Shown here: positions 41,571 through 51,070 of the stretch, piece after piece
Position numbering within the stretch: the first letter of the stretch is position 1
Layout: every line of letters starts with the position of its first letter
Source: Kordia sp. SMS9
Lineage (GTDB): Bacteria > Bacteroidota > Bacteroidia > Flavobacteriales > Flavobacteriaceae
DNA length: 64,000 bases
Direction: 5' to 3'
Assembly (NCBI RefSeq): GCF_003352465.1
Contig: NZ_CP031153.1
Location: 2,656,987 to 2,720,986 of the forward strand
Position numbers and translations under genes: made by a program
The notes under the pieces: generated by a model
What the model was told of the DNA's origin: nothing
The model's input: the letters and a program-made list of their open reading frames with translations, nothing else
Databases searched by the model: none

Positions 41571-41660
41571 ATGTTAGAGAAATTCCAAGAATTCGAAATC
41601 ACCAACACAGAAAACATTACTGGTGGCGCAGGAGCAACCGAATACATTATTTTGTTATAG
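41571..41660 (+). CDS. GG-leader peptide 3 (29 aa)
   Basis: MLEKFQEFEITNTENITGGA has the same leader as peptides 1 and 2 (FEI-NT--ITGG), but only ten residues follow the GG (AGATEYIILL). It is either a very short mature peptide or a truncated family member. Gap to peptide 2 is 30 nt. Confidence 0.6.
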   Translation: MLEKFQEFEITNTENITGGAGATEYIILL

Positions 41661-41695
41661 TAAGTATTATCTTAATTATTCTATAATCTGTTAAT

Positions 41696-41710
41696 TACGG
41701 TAATACCGTA
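41696..41710. promoter_or_regulatory. Perfect palindrome TACGGTA-A-TACCGTA
   Basis: 7-bp arms around one central base, 60 nt upstream of the Cys-rich peptide gene. This is likely a regulator dimer-binding site. A related taccgt-aa-acggta occurs at 28226-28239 in the speA leader. Confidence 0.45.
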
Positions 41711-41769
41711 GCTGTTCATTGTTAGTATTTAGTACTTTACATACCTAAGAATCTTAAAATAGAAATACG

Positions 41770-41967
41770 ATGTTACAAAATATTTTAAACTGTAAAGGTG
41801 TTCGTGAATTACAAAAAGAAGAACAAAGTACAATACACGGAGGAAAACGACAATGCGGTATCAATGGATATTGTGGCCCAGGAAATTGCTGCAATACCGC
41901 AGGATGGTGCCAAGCTTTTGGTTCACATGGAACCACAGGCTATCTGTGTGATGGTAGTTATATTTAA
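41770..41967 (+). CDS. GG-leader cysteine-rich peptide with hevein-like pattern (65 aa)
   Basis: The leader MLQNILNCKGVRELQKEEQS-TIHGG (GG at residues 24-25) is of the K-G---L-K-EQ--I-GG type abundant in Flavobacteriaceae. The 40-residue mature part KRQCGINGYCGPGNCCNTAG-WCQAF... has six cysteines, with C-x4-CC-x5-C spacing and GWC, the core signature of hevein-type chitin-binding peptides, although the loop before the last Cys is longer. A secreted, disulfide-bonded chitin-binding or antimicrobial peptide is plausible. The order of Cys and Gly is seen; the function is inferred. Confidence 0.75.
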   Translation: MLQNILNCKGVRELQKEEQSTIHGGKRQCGINGYCGPGNCCNTAGWCQAFGSHGTTGYLCDGSYI

Positions 41968-41988
41968 CACCAATATCTATGTAAAAAT

Positions 41989-42125
41989 AAAAGAAGTTGT
42001 CTTATACCATTTTATGTGTAAATTGGTATTAAAAGTTCACGAAATGCTCATTCTAGATTTTTCGACTGTCGTTCAGCATGAAAATTCAGTTTGATTAAAT
42101 TCTAACTTTCAAGACAGCTTTTTGT
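41989..42125. other. Long-loop inverted repeat containing a mini MITE-like end pair
   Basis: gaagttgtctt (to 42003) pairs imperfectly with aagacagcttttt (42111-42123). Inside the loop, ATACCATTT (42004-42012) and AAATTGGTAT (42020-42029) are the terminal repeats of the dispersed element with almost no interior. It probably ends the peptide transcript. Confidence 0.5.
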
Positions 42126-42178
42126 TTTTATTATCATATTTTCGTCTAACAATCTAAGAGTGAAACAAGTCTGAACAT

Positions 42179-43066
42179 CTAAAAAGTATATTTCAAAAAC
42201 CGTCTTTCTTCACGTGCTAGGAAACTTGTAAATTTAGTTGGCGGTTGTATCGTATAGATTACTTTTTCTTTAGTAATTGGATGTGTGAATTCCACAGAAG
42301 TTGCGCACAAAAACAAGCCTTTTTTATAATTTTCTGCTTCTTTTCCGTACAATGAATCACCTACAATCGGATGTTGAATGCTTGCCAAATGCACACGCAA
42401 TTGGTGCGTTCTGCCTGTTTTTGGATGTAATTTTACATGTGATAGAAATTCATTTTGTAAAGAAGAAACAGTTTGTAAAGTTTCGTAGTCGGTAAACGCT
42501 TTTTTTTCCGATACAGGCGAAGTAATTTCCCCCTTTTTAAGAGTTTTGCCAATTACAATTGCTTGATACGTCTTTGTAATTTCTTGCTGTTCAAATTGCC
42601 GATATAAATCGCGTTGCGCCCTTTTTGTTTTGGCGATAATTAAAATTCCCGAAGTTGGATTGTCCAAACGATGTACTGGTTTTGGAAACTGCAACGCATC
42701 TTCACTTGCAGAAGGTTGTAAGTTGTGCGGTAATGCATTTTCAATGGTTTTAAAATAATTTCCATTGGTGGGAAATCCCGCAGGTTTGTGAATGACGGCA
42801 ATAGTATCATCTTCAAAAATAACTGGAATTTCTAGTTTAAATATTTTTTTGGGAATCATTGCTGCTGCGTACACTTTAATGCAATCATTTTCTGAGAGAA
42901 ACGTAGCAGTAGTCGCCGTTTGATCGTTGATCGTAATCAGTTGCTTTTTGATCGTTTTTTTCAAAGCACTTTTCGAACCAATCGTTTTAAAATTAGCAAT
43001 ATTATATTCTTGAATGCGAACAGGCGCATGGAGTTTTGGGACAATATGTGTTTCAAGAAGTTTCAT
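42179..43066 (-). CDS. RluA-family RNA pseudouridine synthase
   Basis: I choose ATG 43066 (MKLLETHIVPKLHAPVRIQE) over GTG 43072. The 295-aa protein has a short S4-like N-terminal region (about 10-75), then the RluA catalytic block HRLDNPTSGILIIAKT with the catalytic Asp (about residue 130), followed by KTGRTHQLRVHLASI and HPIVGDSLYG. It converts uridine to pseudouridine in rRNA or tRNA. The target site cannot be told from sequence alone. Confidence 0.92.
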   Translation of the reverse strand: MKLLETHIVPKLHAPVRIQEYNIANFKTIGSKSALKKTIKKQLITINDQTATTATFLSENDCIKVYAAAMIPKKIFKLEIPVIFEDDTIAVIHKPAGFPTNGNYFKTIENALPHNLQPSASEDALQFPKPVHRLDNPTSGILIIAKTKRAQRDLYRQFEQQEITKTYQAIVIGKTLKKGEITSPVSEKKAFTDYETLQTVSSLQNEFLSHVKLHPKTGRTHQLRVHLASIQHPIVGDSLYGKEAENYKKGLFLCATSVEFTHPITKEKVIYTIQPPTKFTSFLAREERRFLKYTF

Positions 43067-43148
43067 TCCCACAAAAATAAAGAATCAAACCTAAAAAAAC
43101 ACGAATCCAAGCGGCTACTTAGATGCGTGTTTTCAATTAAAATAAATA

Positions 43149-44804
43149 TTACTTAATCTTCTTCGCAGTTGTTTTTCTTCCGCCTTGATCTAACGTTAAA
43201 CTTATAGGCAATTTTGTGGCAGGATCAATTTCAAAAGTAACTGTTGCAGGAACTACTTTTAGAAAGAAATTATCTTCCGATTCTGCAAATAATTCAGCCT
43301 TCGATTGATTGGTAGGTTGTCCAAAAATGCGGTCGCCTTCCACGATGATTTCCAATTCCATATTGGGCATTAATTGATACGTTCCTGCATACTTTTTCAA
43401 AACTTCCGCAGAAAGTTGAATTTCCTTTTTCGCTTCGGGCATTTCTACATCGCTTTCTTCACCATTAAATTCCGCTCTTTTATTTCTAAAAACAGCTTTT
43501 CTTTTTGAGTCATTTGTAAAGAGTAATTCAGAATAGCCATCATCAAAGAAAAAATGATCTTCCGAAAGTGGGTAAATTTTAGATTTCCCGTTGCTGTCAA
43601 TTCGCTGACTGTATAATTGATTGCCTTTCAGTGTGATAAAACGAATAGTTCCATCTGAAAATTTGTATGCGCCTACCCATTTTTGCAATTGTTCTTTGTT
43701 GAGTGTAATGGCATCCGATACTTTTGGAACCGATTTTCCAATGGTAACCGCAGCAATTTTGTAGGCAATATCGGTTGGAGAAATACAATCGCAATTGGTC
43801 AAAATAATCACATATACATTTTCGCTTGGCACATACATTCCTTGTGAGGTGTAGCCAAAAATACCACCGCCATGTTCTATGACAGGGACATCTTGTATGC
43901 GTGCCATAAACCAGCCATACCCGTAACTGATATTGTTTCCGTTGTCAATTTTGTAATTGGTAAATGCTTTTTTGGTACTTTCTTTTGAAATTAATTTGTG
44001 ATTGCGAATTGCCGTATTCCATTTATACAAATCGTCTACGGTAGACATGAGCGAACCTGCCGCATACGGAACCTTCATACTGATATAATCAGCATTTACA
44101 TAGCCGTTTTTACGTTCTTGATATCCGTAGGCACGATTTTTAATAAGTTTGGATTTGCTTCCATAATAGGAATTTTTCATCTTCACTTTGTCAAAAATGC
44201 GCTTTTGTACAAATTCTTCGTATGTTTTCCCTGTAATTTTTTCAATGATATAGCCCAACAACGCATATCCTGAATTGTTGTAACGAAATTGTTCGCCAGG
44301 TTTAAAATCCATTGGTTCATTTTTAAACGCATCGATCAATTCCGTTGGCGAAATGTCCTTTCGGGCATACTCGCGTAAAGAGTCCATTGAAGTGTAACTT
44401 TTAATTCCTGAAGTATGCGTCAACAAGTGATGAATGGTAATTTTGGTGTCTTGCGTAGGATAATCGGGAATGTACTTGGTGATTTCATCTTCTAGCGAAA
44501 GCTTTCCTTCTTCCAATAACATTAAAATACCAACTGCGGTAAATTGTTTGGTGATGGAACCAATTTCAAAGATATTTTCAGGAATCATGTCAATATCGAG
44601 TTCTAAATTGGCTTTTCCATACGCTTTTCGGAAAATGACCTTACCGTCTTTTGCAACCAAAATAGTAGCACCAGAAGCCTCTTTTTTGTATTGATCGCTC
44701 ATCAGTTGATCAATTTGGTTTTCTATACTTTGTGCGAATGTTGCCAATGGAATTGCCATGAACAGTATAACACAGCAGATTTTCAAAATAAATGGTTTTT
44801 TCAT
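43149..44804 (-). CDS. Beta-lactamase-fold serine hydrolase with C-terminal DUF3471-like domains
   Basis: The 551-aa exported protein has a signal peptide (MKKPFILKICCVILFMAIPLATFAQ). Penicillin-binding-fold motifs are SxxK in GSITKQFT (S83, K86), YxN in YNNSGYALLGYI, and HGGGIFGYTS as the third box. The C-terminal third has two repeats (LNKEQLQKWVGAYKF; LSAEVLKKYAGTYQL) of the DUF3471 type. Probably a periplasmic peptidase or esterase acting on D-amino-acid peptides; true beta-lactamase activity is not implied. Confidence 0.9.
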   Translation of the reverse strand: MKKPFILKICCVILFMAIPLATFAQSIENQIDQLMSDQYKKEASGATILVAKDGKVIFRKAYGKANLELDIDMIPENIFEIGSITKQFTAVGILMLLEEGKLSLEDEITKYIPDYPTQDTKITIHHLLTHTSGIKSYTSMDSLREYARKDISPTELIDAFKNEPMDFKPGEQFRYNNSGYALLGYIIEKITGKTYEEFVQKRIFDKVKMKNSYYGSKSKLIKNRAYGYQERKNGYVNADYISMKVPYAAGSLMSTVDDLYKWNTAIRNHKLISKESTKKAFTNYKIDNGNNISYGYGWFMARIQDVPVIEHGGGIFGYTSQGMYVPSENVYVIILTNCDCISPTDIAYKIAAVTIGKSVPKVSDAITLNKEQLQKWVGAYKFSDGTIRFITLKGNQLYSQRIDSNGKSKIYPLSEDHFFFDDGYSELLFTNDSKRKAVFRNKRAEFNGEESDVEMPEAKKEIQLSAEVLKKYAGTYQLMPNMELEIIVEGDRIFGQPTNQSKAELFAESEDNFFLKVVPATVTFEIDPATKLPISLTLDQGGRKTTAKKIK

Positions 44805-44875
44805 GTTTTGTTTCGTTTTTATGATGTTGATTGATTGAATTGTATGACGATGCTATTTAGGAATAGTTACAAAAA

Positions 44876-44901
44876 AAGCCGCTTCGTTAAAAAAGCGGCT
44901 T
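44876..44901 (-). terminator. Terminator of htpG
   Basis: aagccgctt (44876-44884) pairs with aagcggctt (44893-44901); on the minus strand a T-run (ttttttgtaac) follows. It lies 24 nt after the htpG stop. Confidence 0.85.
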
Positions 44902-44924
44902 AAAAATAGTGCTATACTATGATT

Positions 44925-46814
44925 TTATTTAATCATGTCGTAACTGCGTTTGATGAATTCTGTTAACTCTTCACCTGTCAGTAAATTTTGCGACAAACGC
45001 GCTAAATCCAACGATTGTTTAATTAAACGTTCTTGCTTTTTGCGAGTTTTGGTATTTAAAATCTGTCCTACCAATTCGTGATTTGTGTTTACAACCAAGT
45101 TGTACATTTCAGGGAAATTGTTCATTCCGAACATTCCGCCGCCACCAGTTTGCTGCATTTCTTTCATACGACGCATAAATTCTGGTTGCGTAATCATAAA
45201 TGGAGACGCGTTGGAATCCATTGCTTCTAACTGAACGGTGTATTTATCCGCAGGAACCACTTCTGTTAAGGTCGTTTTCAAACTTTCTTTTTCTTCGTCT
45301 GAAAGTTTTGAAATTTGTTCTTCGTCTTTCTTAATTAAATTGTCAATATGATCTGCATCTACACGGGCAAAAGAAATGTTCTCTTTTGAAGTTTCTAACT
45401 TTTGAATTAAGTGTGAAACTATCGGAGAATCTAACAATAAGACTTCGTATCCTTTGTCTTTTGCTGCTTCAATGTAGCTGTGTTGTTGATCTTTGTTAGA
45501 AGCGTATAAAATGATGGTTTTATCATCTTTGTCCGTTTGCGTATCTTTTACTTTTTCGTGCAATTCTTCAAACGTGTGGTACGTTCCGTCTACTGTTGGA
45601 TATAAGGCAAACTTATCTGCTTTGTCAAAGAATTTTTCTTCTGAAAGCATTCCGTATTCAATCACAATTTTGATGTCATCCCATTTTGCTTCAAAATCTT
45701 CTCGGCTGTTTTTGAACAATGAGTTTAATTTATCTGCCACTTTTCGTGTGATGTACGAAGCGATTTTCTTTACGTTTCCATCGGCTTGTAAGTACGAACG
45801 CGATACGTTTAATGGAATGTCTGGTGAATCAATCACACCTTTTAACATCGTTAAAAACTCAGGTACAATTCCTTCCACATTATCCGTAACAAACACTTGA
45901 TTTTGATACAATTGGATTCTATCCTTTTGCATGTTCATATCGTTGCCCATCTTTGGAAAGTATAAAATTCCCGTAAGGTTGAACGGATAATCTACATTTA
46001 GGTGAATGTTGAATAATGGCTCTTCAAATTGCATTGGATACAATTCGCGGTAGAAATTTTTATAATCGTCTTCTTCTAAATCTGCTGGTTGTTTTGTCCA
46101 CGCTGGCGTTGGATTGTTGATGATGTTATCAACTGTAATTTTTTCTGCTTCTGCACCTTCTTCTGCATCTTCTGGAAGTGGTAATGTTTCTTCTTTCGTT
46201 CCAAATTTGATCGGAATTGGCATGAATTTGTTGTATTTCACTAACAATTCCGTAATTCTAGAATCTTCTAAGAATTCTGTTGAATCTTCTGCAATGTGTA
46301 AGATGATTTCCGTTCCACGATCCGTTTTGTCATGTGCTTCTAAGGTAAATTGTGGCGATCCATCACAGGTCCAATGTGCTGCTTTTTCATCTTCTTTGTA
46401 ACTTTTTGAGATGATTTCTACTTTTTCTGCCACCATGAACGCCGAGTAAAAACCGAGTCCAAAGTGTCCAATAATTCCAGAATCTTTTGCGGAATCTTTG
46501 TATTTTTCTAAGAATTCTTCTGCACCAGAGAACGCGACTTCGTTGATGTATTTTTGAATTTCATCCGCCGACATTCCAATTCCTTGATCAATAAGGTGCA
46601 ATTTTTTGCCTTCTTTGTCAACCTTCACTTCAATTACTGGATTTCCATACTCAACACTTGCTTCTCCAATATTTGTCAAGTGTTTTAGCTTCAACGTTGC
46701 GTCCGTAGCATTTGAGATCAATTCTCTTAAAAAGATTTCATGATCGCTGTATAAGAACTTCTTTATTAAAGGAAAAATGTTTTCTACAGATACATTAATA
46801 TTTCCTGTTGTCAT
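44925..46814 (-). CDS. htpG: Molecular chaperone HtpG (Hsp90)
   Basis: The 629-aa cytosolic chaperone has a GHKL ATPase N-terminus: FLRELISNATDA (catalytic Glu and ATP-binding Asn), LIDQGIGMSADEI, and GHFGLGFYSAFMVA. The middle domain includes the catalytic-loop Arg in NVSRSYLQADGNV, and the C-terminal dimer domain ends TEFIKRSYDMIK. Length is typical. It assists protein folding under stress. The gene is monocistronic with its own terminator. Confidence 0.97.
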   Translation of the reverse strand: MTTGNINVSVENIFPLIKKFLYSDHEIFLRELISNATDATLKLKHLTNIGEASVEYGNPVIEVKVDKEGKKLHLIDQGIGMSADEIQKYINEVAFSGAEEFLEKYKDSAKDSGIIGHFGLGFYSAFMVAEKVEIISKSYKEDEKAAHWTCDGSPQFTLEAHDKTDRGTEIILHIAEDSTEFLEDSRITELLVKYNKFMPIPIKFGTKEETLPLPEDAEEGAEAEKITVDNIINNPTPAWTKQPADLEEDDYKNFYRELYPMQFEEPLFNIHLNVDYPFNLTGILYFPKMGNDMNMQKDRIQLYQNQVFVTDNVEGIVPEFLTMLKGVIDSPDIPLNVSRSYLQADGNVKKIASYITRKVADKLNSLFKNSREDFEAKWDDIKIVIEYGMLSEEKFFDKADKFALYPTVDGTYHTFEELHEKVKDTQTDKDDKTIILYASNKDQQHSYIEAAKDKGYEVLLLDSPIVSHLIQKLETSKENISFARVDADHIDNLIKKDEEQISKLSDEEKESLKTTLTEVVPADKYTVQLEAMDSNASPFMITQPEFMRRMKEMQQTGGGGMFGMNNFPEMYNLVVNTNHELVGQILNTKTRKKQERLIKQSLDLARLSQNLLTGEELTEFIKRSYDMIK

Positions 46815-46932
46815 TTGTATATCGTATTAGTTTGTTATTGAATCTTGTTTTACGAATAAAGACTTCCCAAAAAAAATACCATTTTCACACAAGTGACAAG
46901 ATGACATAATTTCTGTCAAAATGTGTACAAAG

Positions 46933-46960
46933 CAAAACTCCGCCTTTTCGCGGAGTTTTG
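46933..46960 (-). terminator. Terminator of the S9 peptidase gene
   Basis: caaaactccgc (46933-46943) pairs perfectly with gcggagttttg (46950-46960). It lies 26 nt after the stop codon. Confidence 0.85.
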
Positions 46961-46986
46961 TAATTGTATTCTTGAAAAATACCTTC

Positions 46987-49413
46987 CTACTTCGAAGAAG
47001 TTTCTTTGTTTTTTAAGTGCATTTCCAGCCAACGATCTTGTTCCCACAGTAAGTGCATGATCGATTCTTTGGCTCTATACCCGTGACTTTCTTTTGGCAA
47101 CATGACCAAACGCACTGGCGCGCCCATTCCTTTGAGTGCATTAAAATAACGTTCACTTTGTAAAGGATAGGTTCCTGAATTGTTGTCTGCTTCTCCGTGA
47201 ATTAACAACAAAGGCGTTTTCATTTTATCTGCATGCATAAATGGTGACATGTTGTAATAAATTTCAGGAGCTTCCCAATAACTGCGTTCTTCACTTTGAA
47301 AACCGTACGGTGTCAGCGTTCTGTTATATGCGCCGCTTCGTGCAATTCCCGCAGCAAATAGATTGGAATGTGTCAATAAGTTTGCGGTCATAAACGCTCC
47401 GTACGAATGTCCGCCAACGGCAACTTTTGTTCTATCAATATAGCCTAGTTTGTCTACAGCGTCAATCGCAGCTTTTCCGTTGGCAACGAGTTGTTTTATA
47501 AAGGTATCGTTTGGTTCTTCGTCGCCTTCGCCCACAATAGGGAAAGAAGCATCGTCTAACACCACATATCCGCGCGCAACCCAGTAAATTGGCGAACCAT
47601 AATATACATAGGTAAACTCATTGGCGTCAGCGGTTACTTGGCCTGCATTTTTCTTGTCTTTATATTCTACAGGATATGCCCACAAAATCATTGGGTATTT
47701 TTTACCTTCTTCGTAATTTGTTGGTAAATACAAGGTTCCCGAAAGTTCCAAACCATCGTCACGTTTATAAGTAATGACTTCTTTCTTGACATTTTTTATG
47801 CTTTCAAAAGGATTTTTAAAGTTGGTCAATGCCACGGCTGGCTTGTTCTTTTTTAGGTTTTGAATGTAGTAATTAGGATATTCACTTTTAGATTCCAACA
47901 TGATCATAAAGGTTCCTTTTTTTAGATCGACTGCATCAATAATATTTACTGTTTTATTGGTGTAATCGGACTCATACATGCGTTTCGTGGTTAAATTTTT
48001 CAGATTGAATTTATCCACAAAAGGTTTTCTGCCATTTTCACTGTATCCATCACCAATTAAAAACAGGTTGTTTTTTTCCATACTTAATACATTGCGACCA
48101 AATTCATTTTTTGAAGAGATAAAATCCCCAGGATTGCTGTATATATCTTGGTAGCTTCTGTCCGTAATAATTTTGGCTTCTTTGCTGTTATCCGATGGAT
48201 TGAAAAGATAGGTTTTTGTATTTCGTGTATTCCACCAATAATCATACGCAACGGCGGTTTCACTATTTCCCCATAGAATCCATGAAAAACGCCCAACGGT
48301 TTTTAATAAGGAAGTTGGAGTTCCTGTAAAAGGCGCTTTTAATTGAAACACTTCGTCTCTGTGTGAAACTTTTTTGGCAGGATCGCCACCATCTAAAGCT
48401 TCTGCCCAGTAAATCGTTGCTGGTTGATCTGAACGCCACGAGATATTTCTACGACCAGTTCGTGTAGACATGAATCCTTTTGGTAAATCTTCAATTAACG
48501 GAACTTTTAACGCTTCGTATACTTTGTTTCCATTGCTATTGTAAATGGTTGAAGTAAATGGAAATTGTGAGTAAGTAACTAAATACGAGAATGGTTTTTC
48601 AACAGTTCTTAACATTACAAATTCACCATTGGGTGATAATGACATGCTTCTGTACATGTTTTTTTCTTTCCAAAGGGAATTATTTCCGTTAAGATCTACA
48701 CGATGCAATTCTGATGTGGCTAACTGCTCAAAGTTGAATTCGTCGTTTTTATTTTTCAATAAATCTTGATAGGTTCTGTTTTGTGCTTTTACACCTTGCT
48801 GACTTACTGAAATTGTTGGTCCAACAGGAACTGTACTTGCCGTATTGATCAAATTTTTTCTATTGTTTGGAACTTTCTTTACGAGTAATGATTTGCTGTC
48901 TTTCAACCACATATACGGACTGCCAATATTGGCATTTAAATTTGCATCTGTGAGTTTTTTTGCAGTTTTTGTATTAAAATCGATCACCCATAATTCCACA
49001 CCAGTTTCAACAGTATTTGTCAATGCCAATTTGGTTTCGTCTGGCGACCAGCTAAAATAGGAAAAGCGACCTTTTGACGGCAATCCAGCTACCATTTCTT
49101 CTGCGGCGTTTCTGCCGATTCTAATTTGGAGTTTGTCATAATAACGTTGTCTGCTACCAATATTTGTTTTTGGATTGATACGCAAACCAGCCAAGCGTAA
49201 TTCTTTTTCAGAAAGTTCGGCAATGCTTTTATAGTTGCTACGATATAAAAAATAAAATTTTTCTCCTTTAGTGTCCATCCGGACTCTAGGTGCTGGCGCG
49301 GCATCAGCAAGTTCTAATATTTCTTGTGGAGGCTGTTGATATCCAATGTTTTCTTGTGCATTTAAACTAAAAAAGGAAAGAAAAAAAATGAATACTATGA
49401 AGGTGTTTTTCAT
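46987..49413 (-). CDS. S9-family prolyl-oligopeptidase-like exported peptidase
   Basis: The 808-aa protein has a signal peptide (MKNTFIVFIFFLSFFSLNAQ), a beta-propeller N-terminal part (about 90-520; FSYFSWSPDETKLALTN), and a C-terminal alpha/beta hydrolase with the nucleophile motif GGHSYGAFMTANLL (Ser about 672), Asp in LIHGEADNNSG and His in KESHGYRA. The layout resembles the glutamyl-endopeptidase/S9D branch. It should cleave short peptides in the periplasm. It stands alone between two terminators. Confidence 0.93.
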   Translation of the reverse strand: MKNTFIVFIFFLSFFSLNAQENIGYQQPPQEILELADAAPAPRVRMDTKGEKFYFLYRSNYKSIAELSEKELRLAGLRINPKTNIGSRQRYYDKLQIRIGRNAAEEMVAGLPSKGRFSYFSWSPDETKLALTNTVETGVELWVIDFNTKTAKKLTDANLNANIGSPYMWLKDSKSLLVKKVPNNRKNLINTASTVPVGPTISVSQQGVKAQNRTYQDLLKNKNDEFNFEQLATSELHRVDLNGNNSLWKEKNMYRSMSLSPNGEFVMLRTVEKPFSYLVTYSQFPFTSTIYNSNGNKVYEALKVPLIEDLPKGFMSTRTGRRNISWRSDQPATIYWAEALDGGDPAKKVSHRDEVFQLKAPFTGTPTSLLKTVGRFSWILWGNSETAVAYDYWWNTRNTKTYLFNPSDNSKEAKIITDRSYQDIYSNPGDFISSKNEFGRNVLSMEKNNLFLIGDGYSENGRKPFVDKFNLKNLTTKRMYESDYTNKTVNIIDAVDLKKGTFMIMLESKSEYPNYYIQNLKKNKPAVALTNFKNPFESIKNVKKEVITYKRDDGLELSGTLYLPTNYEEGKKYPMILWAYPVEYKDKKNAGQVTADANEFTYVYYGSPIYWVARGYVVLDDASFPIVGEGDEEPNDTFIKQLVANGKAAIDAVDKLGYIDRTKVAVGGHSYGAFMTANLLTHSNLFAAGIARSGAYNRTLTPYGFQSEERSYWEAPEIYYNMSPFMHADKMKTPLLLIHGEADNNSGTYPLQSERYFNALKGMGAPVRLVMLPKESHGYRAKESIMHLLWEQDRWLEMHLKNKETSSK

Positions 49414-49765
49414 GGTGGTTCGCTTTGTTTGTGGTTGATGAGGTATAAAACTATTTAAAAAAAGTCGAAAAACTTGTTAAAAAACTGTATTTCTTATACG
49501 ATTTTTAGAAAGTTTTCAGTTTGTACTATAGTGATGATTGGCTGTTATTGCTAGTAAATACGCATTTCTCCTTAACGAATTGTTTGTGTATCGATTAGGG
49601 TGTTATAAAAGCCAATGTATGTAGTATAGATGTGCTTTTTTATGGAACTCTATTTGATGAAAATTCTAGATGTAATTATTAATGCTTAATTTTGTAGCCT
49701 GAATTTTTAAGAAATCGTAATTTTACAAGACAATTTCACACTAAAAAATATAAAGTCGACAATTT
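49414..49765. other. Divergent intergenic region between the S9 peptidase and fabH
   Basis: 352 bp, no reading frame. It contains TAATTTTG (49687-49694), a -7 box for fabH. No clear box was seen for the minus-strand gene. Confidence 0.5.
49687..49694 (+). promoter_or_regulatory. -7 box of fabH
   Basis: TAATTTTG fits TAnnTTTG, 71 nt upstream of ATG 49766. No matching TTTG at 19-nt spacing. Confidence 0.45.
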
Positions 49766-50782
49766 ATGTATACATCTAGAATTATAGGACTCGGACATTA
49801 TGTTCCAGATAATGTGGTTACCAATAATGATTTATCAAAACTCATGGATACGAATGATGCGTGGATACAGGAGCGTACAGGAATCAAAGAACGAAGGTTT
49901 GCCGTAAAAGGTACAGAAGATACTACTTCGGGCATGGGAATTAAAGCCGCAAAGGTTGCTATTGAACGTGCAGGTATTGATAAAGATGATATCGATTTTA
50001 TCGTTTTTGCCACATTGAGTCCTGATTATTATTTTCCTGGACCAGGCGTTATGGTGCAAAAAGAATTGGATATTAAAACCGTTGGCGCGTTAGATGTTCG
50101 CAATCAATGTTCCGGATTTGTATACGCTATTTCAGTAGCAGATCAGTTTATTAAAACGGGAATGTATAAAAATATTTTAGTGATCGGTTCTGAGTTACAT
50201 TCACATGGATTGGATATGACCACACGTGGAAGAGGCGTTTCTGTGATTTTTGGAGATGGTGCAGGAGCTGCAATTTTAACCAGAAGCGAAGATGACACTC
50301 GTGGAATTTTATCTACACATTTACATTCGCAAGGAGAACATGCAGAAGAATTGGCATTGACAGCACCCGGAATGGGAACACGTTGGGTAAATGATATTAT
50401 TAGCGATCATGAAGCTGGCGTAGAAGATACTTCGTATTTTCCGCACATGAACGGACAGTTTGTATTCAAAAATGCCGTCGTTCGTTTTAGTGAAGTAATT
50501 ATGGAAGGTTTAGCACAAAACGGATTGGGCAAAGAAGCTATTGACATGTTAATTCCGCACCAAGCAAATTTACGCATCGCACAATTTATTCAAAAGAAGT
50601 TTGGATTAAGCAACGATCAAGTATATAACAATATCATGCGTTATGGAAATACAACCGCAGCATCCATTCCAATTGCATTAACAGAAGCTTGGGAAGAAGG
50701 AAAAATCAAAGAAGGAGACACGGTCGTATTAGCAGCTTTCGGAAGTGGATTTACTTGGGGAAGTGTGATTATTAAGTGGTAA
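49766..50782 (+). CDS. fabH: 3-oxoacyl-ACP synthase III (FabH-like ketosynthase)
   Basis: The 338-aa thiolase-fold enzyme condenses an acyl-CoA with malonyl-ACP. The catalytic triad is C115 (RNQCSGF), H265 (IPHQANLRI) and N295 (RYGNTTAAS). Other conserved parts are IQERTGIKERR and FGDGAGAAIL. It is monocistronic rather than inside a fab cluster, so it may be a second FabH used for starter-unit choice (branched acids) or a specialised ketosynthase. Reaction class is secure, exact substrate not. Confidence 0.92.
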   Translation: MYTSRIIGLGHYVPDNVVTNNDLSKLMDTNDAWIQERTGIKERRFAVKGTEDTTSGMGIKAAKVAIERAGIDKDDIDFIVFATLSPDYYFPGPGVMVQKELDIKTVGALDVRNQCSGFVYAISVADQFIKTGMYKNILVIGSELHSHGLDMTTRGRGVSVIFGDGAGAAILTRSEDDTRGILSTHLHSQGEHAEELALTAPGMGTRWVNDIISDHEAGVEDTSYFPHMNGQFVFKNAVVRFSEVIMEGLAQNGLGKEAIDMLIPHQANLRIAQFIQKKFGLSNDQVYNNIMRYGNTTAASIPIALTEAWEEGKIKEGDTVVLAAFGSGFTWGSVIIKW

Positions 50783-51040
50783 TATAACCTTAGTTTTATA
50801 TAACTAATTCAATTTATATTTATAATAAAACTAGAAGCTCTCTGTTATAAAACGATGTTTCCAGTGTTTTACTTTCATTTTAGCTCATGTGGTTTCTATT
50901 TTATTAAATAGGAATTCGTGAATCTTCGATGTCTTTGTTTTCTCAAAGAAAAGAAACAAAAGAAAAGTTTCAAACTAAACTTATTGTATGTAAATCATTT
51001 TAATATAGAAAGACACATCGCGTAAAGCATATATAAAACA

Positions 51041-51070
51041 AAATCCCAAGAACTAACGTGCTTGGGATTT
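51041..51070 (+). terminator. Terminator hairpin downstream of fabH
   Basis: aaatcccaag (51041-51050) pairs with cttgggattt (51061-51070) and is followed by T-run. It lies 260 nt after the fabH stop, so a long 3' UTR or a small RNA is possible. Confidence 0.75.

Noticed and set aside
43149..44804. An antibiotic-resistance beta-lactamase
   Set aside because: SxxK and YxN motifs are present, but the length and DUF3471-like C-terminus match the broad serine hydrolase group, most of which are not beta-lactamases.
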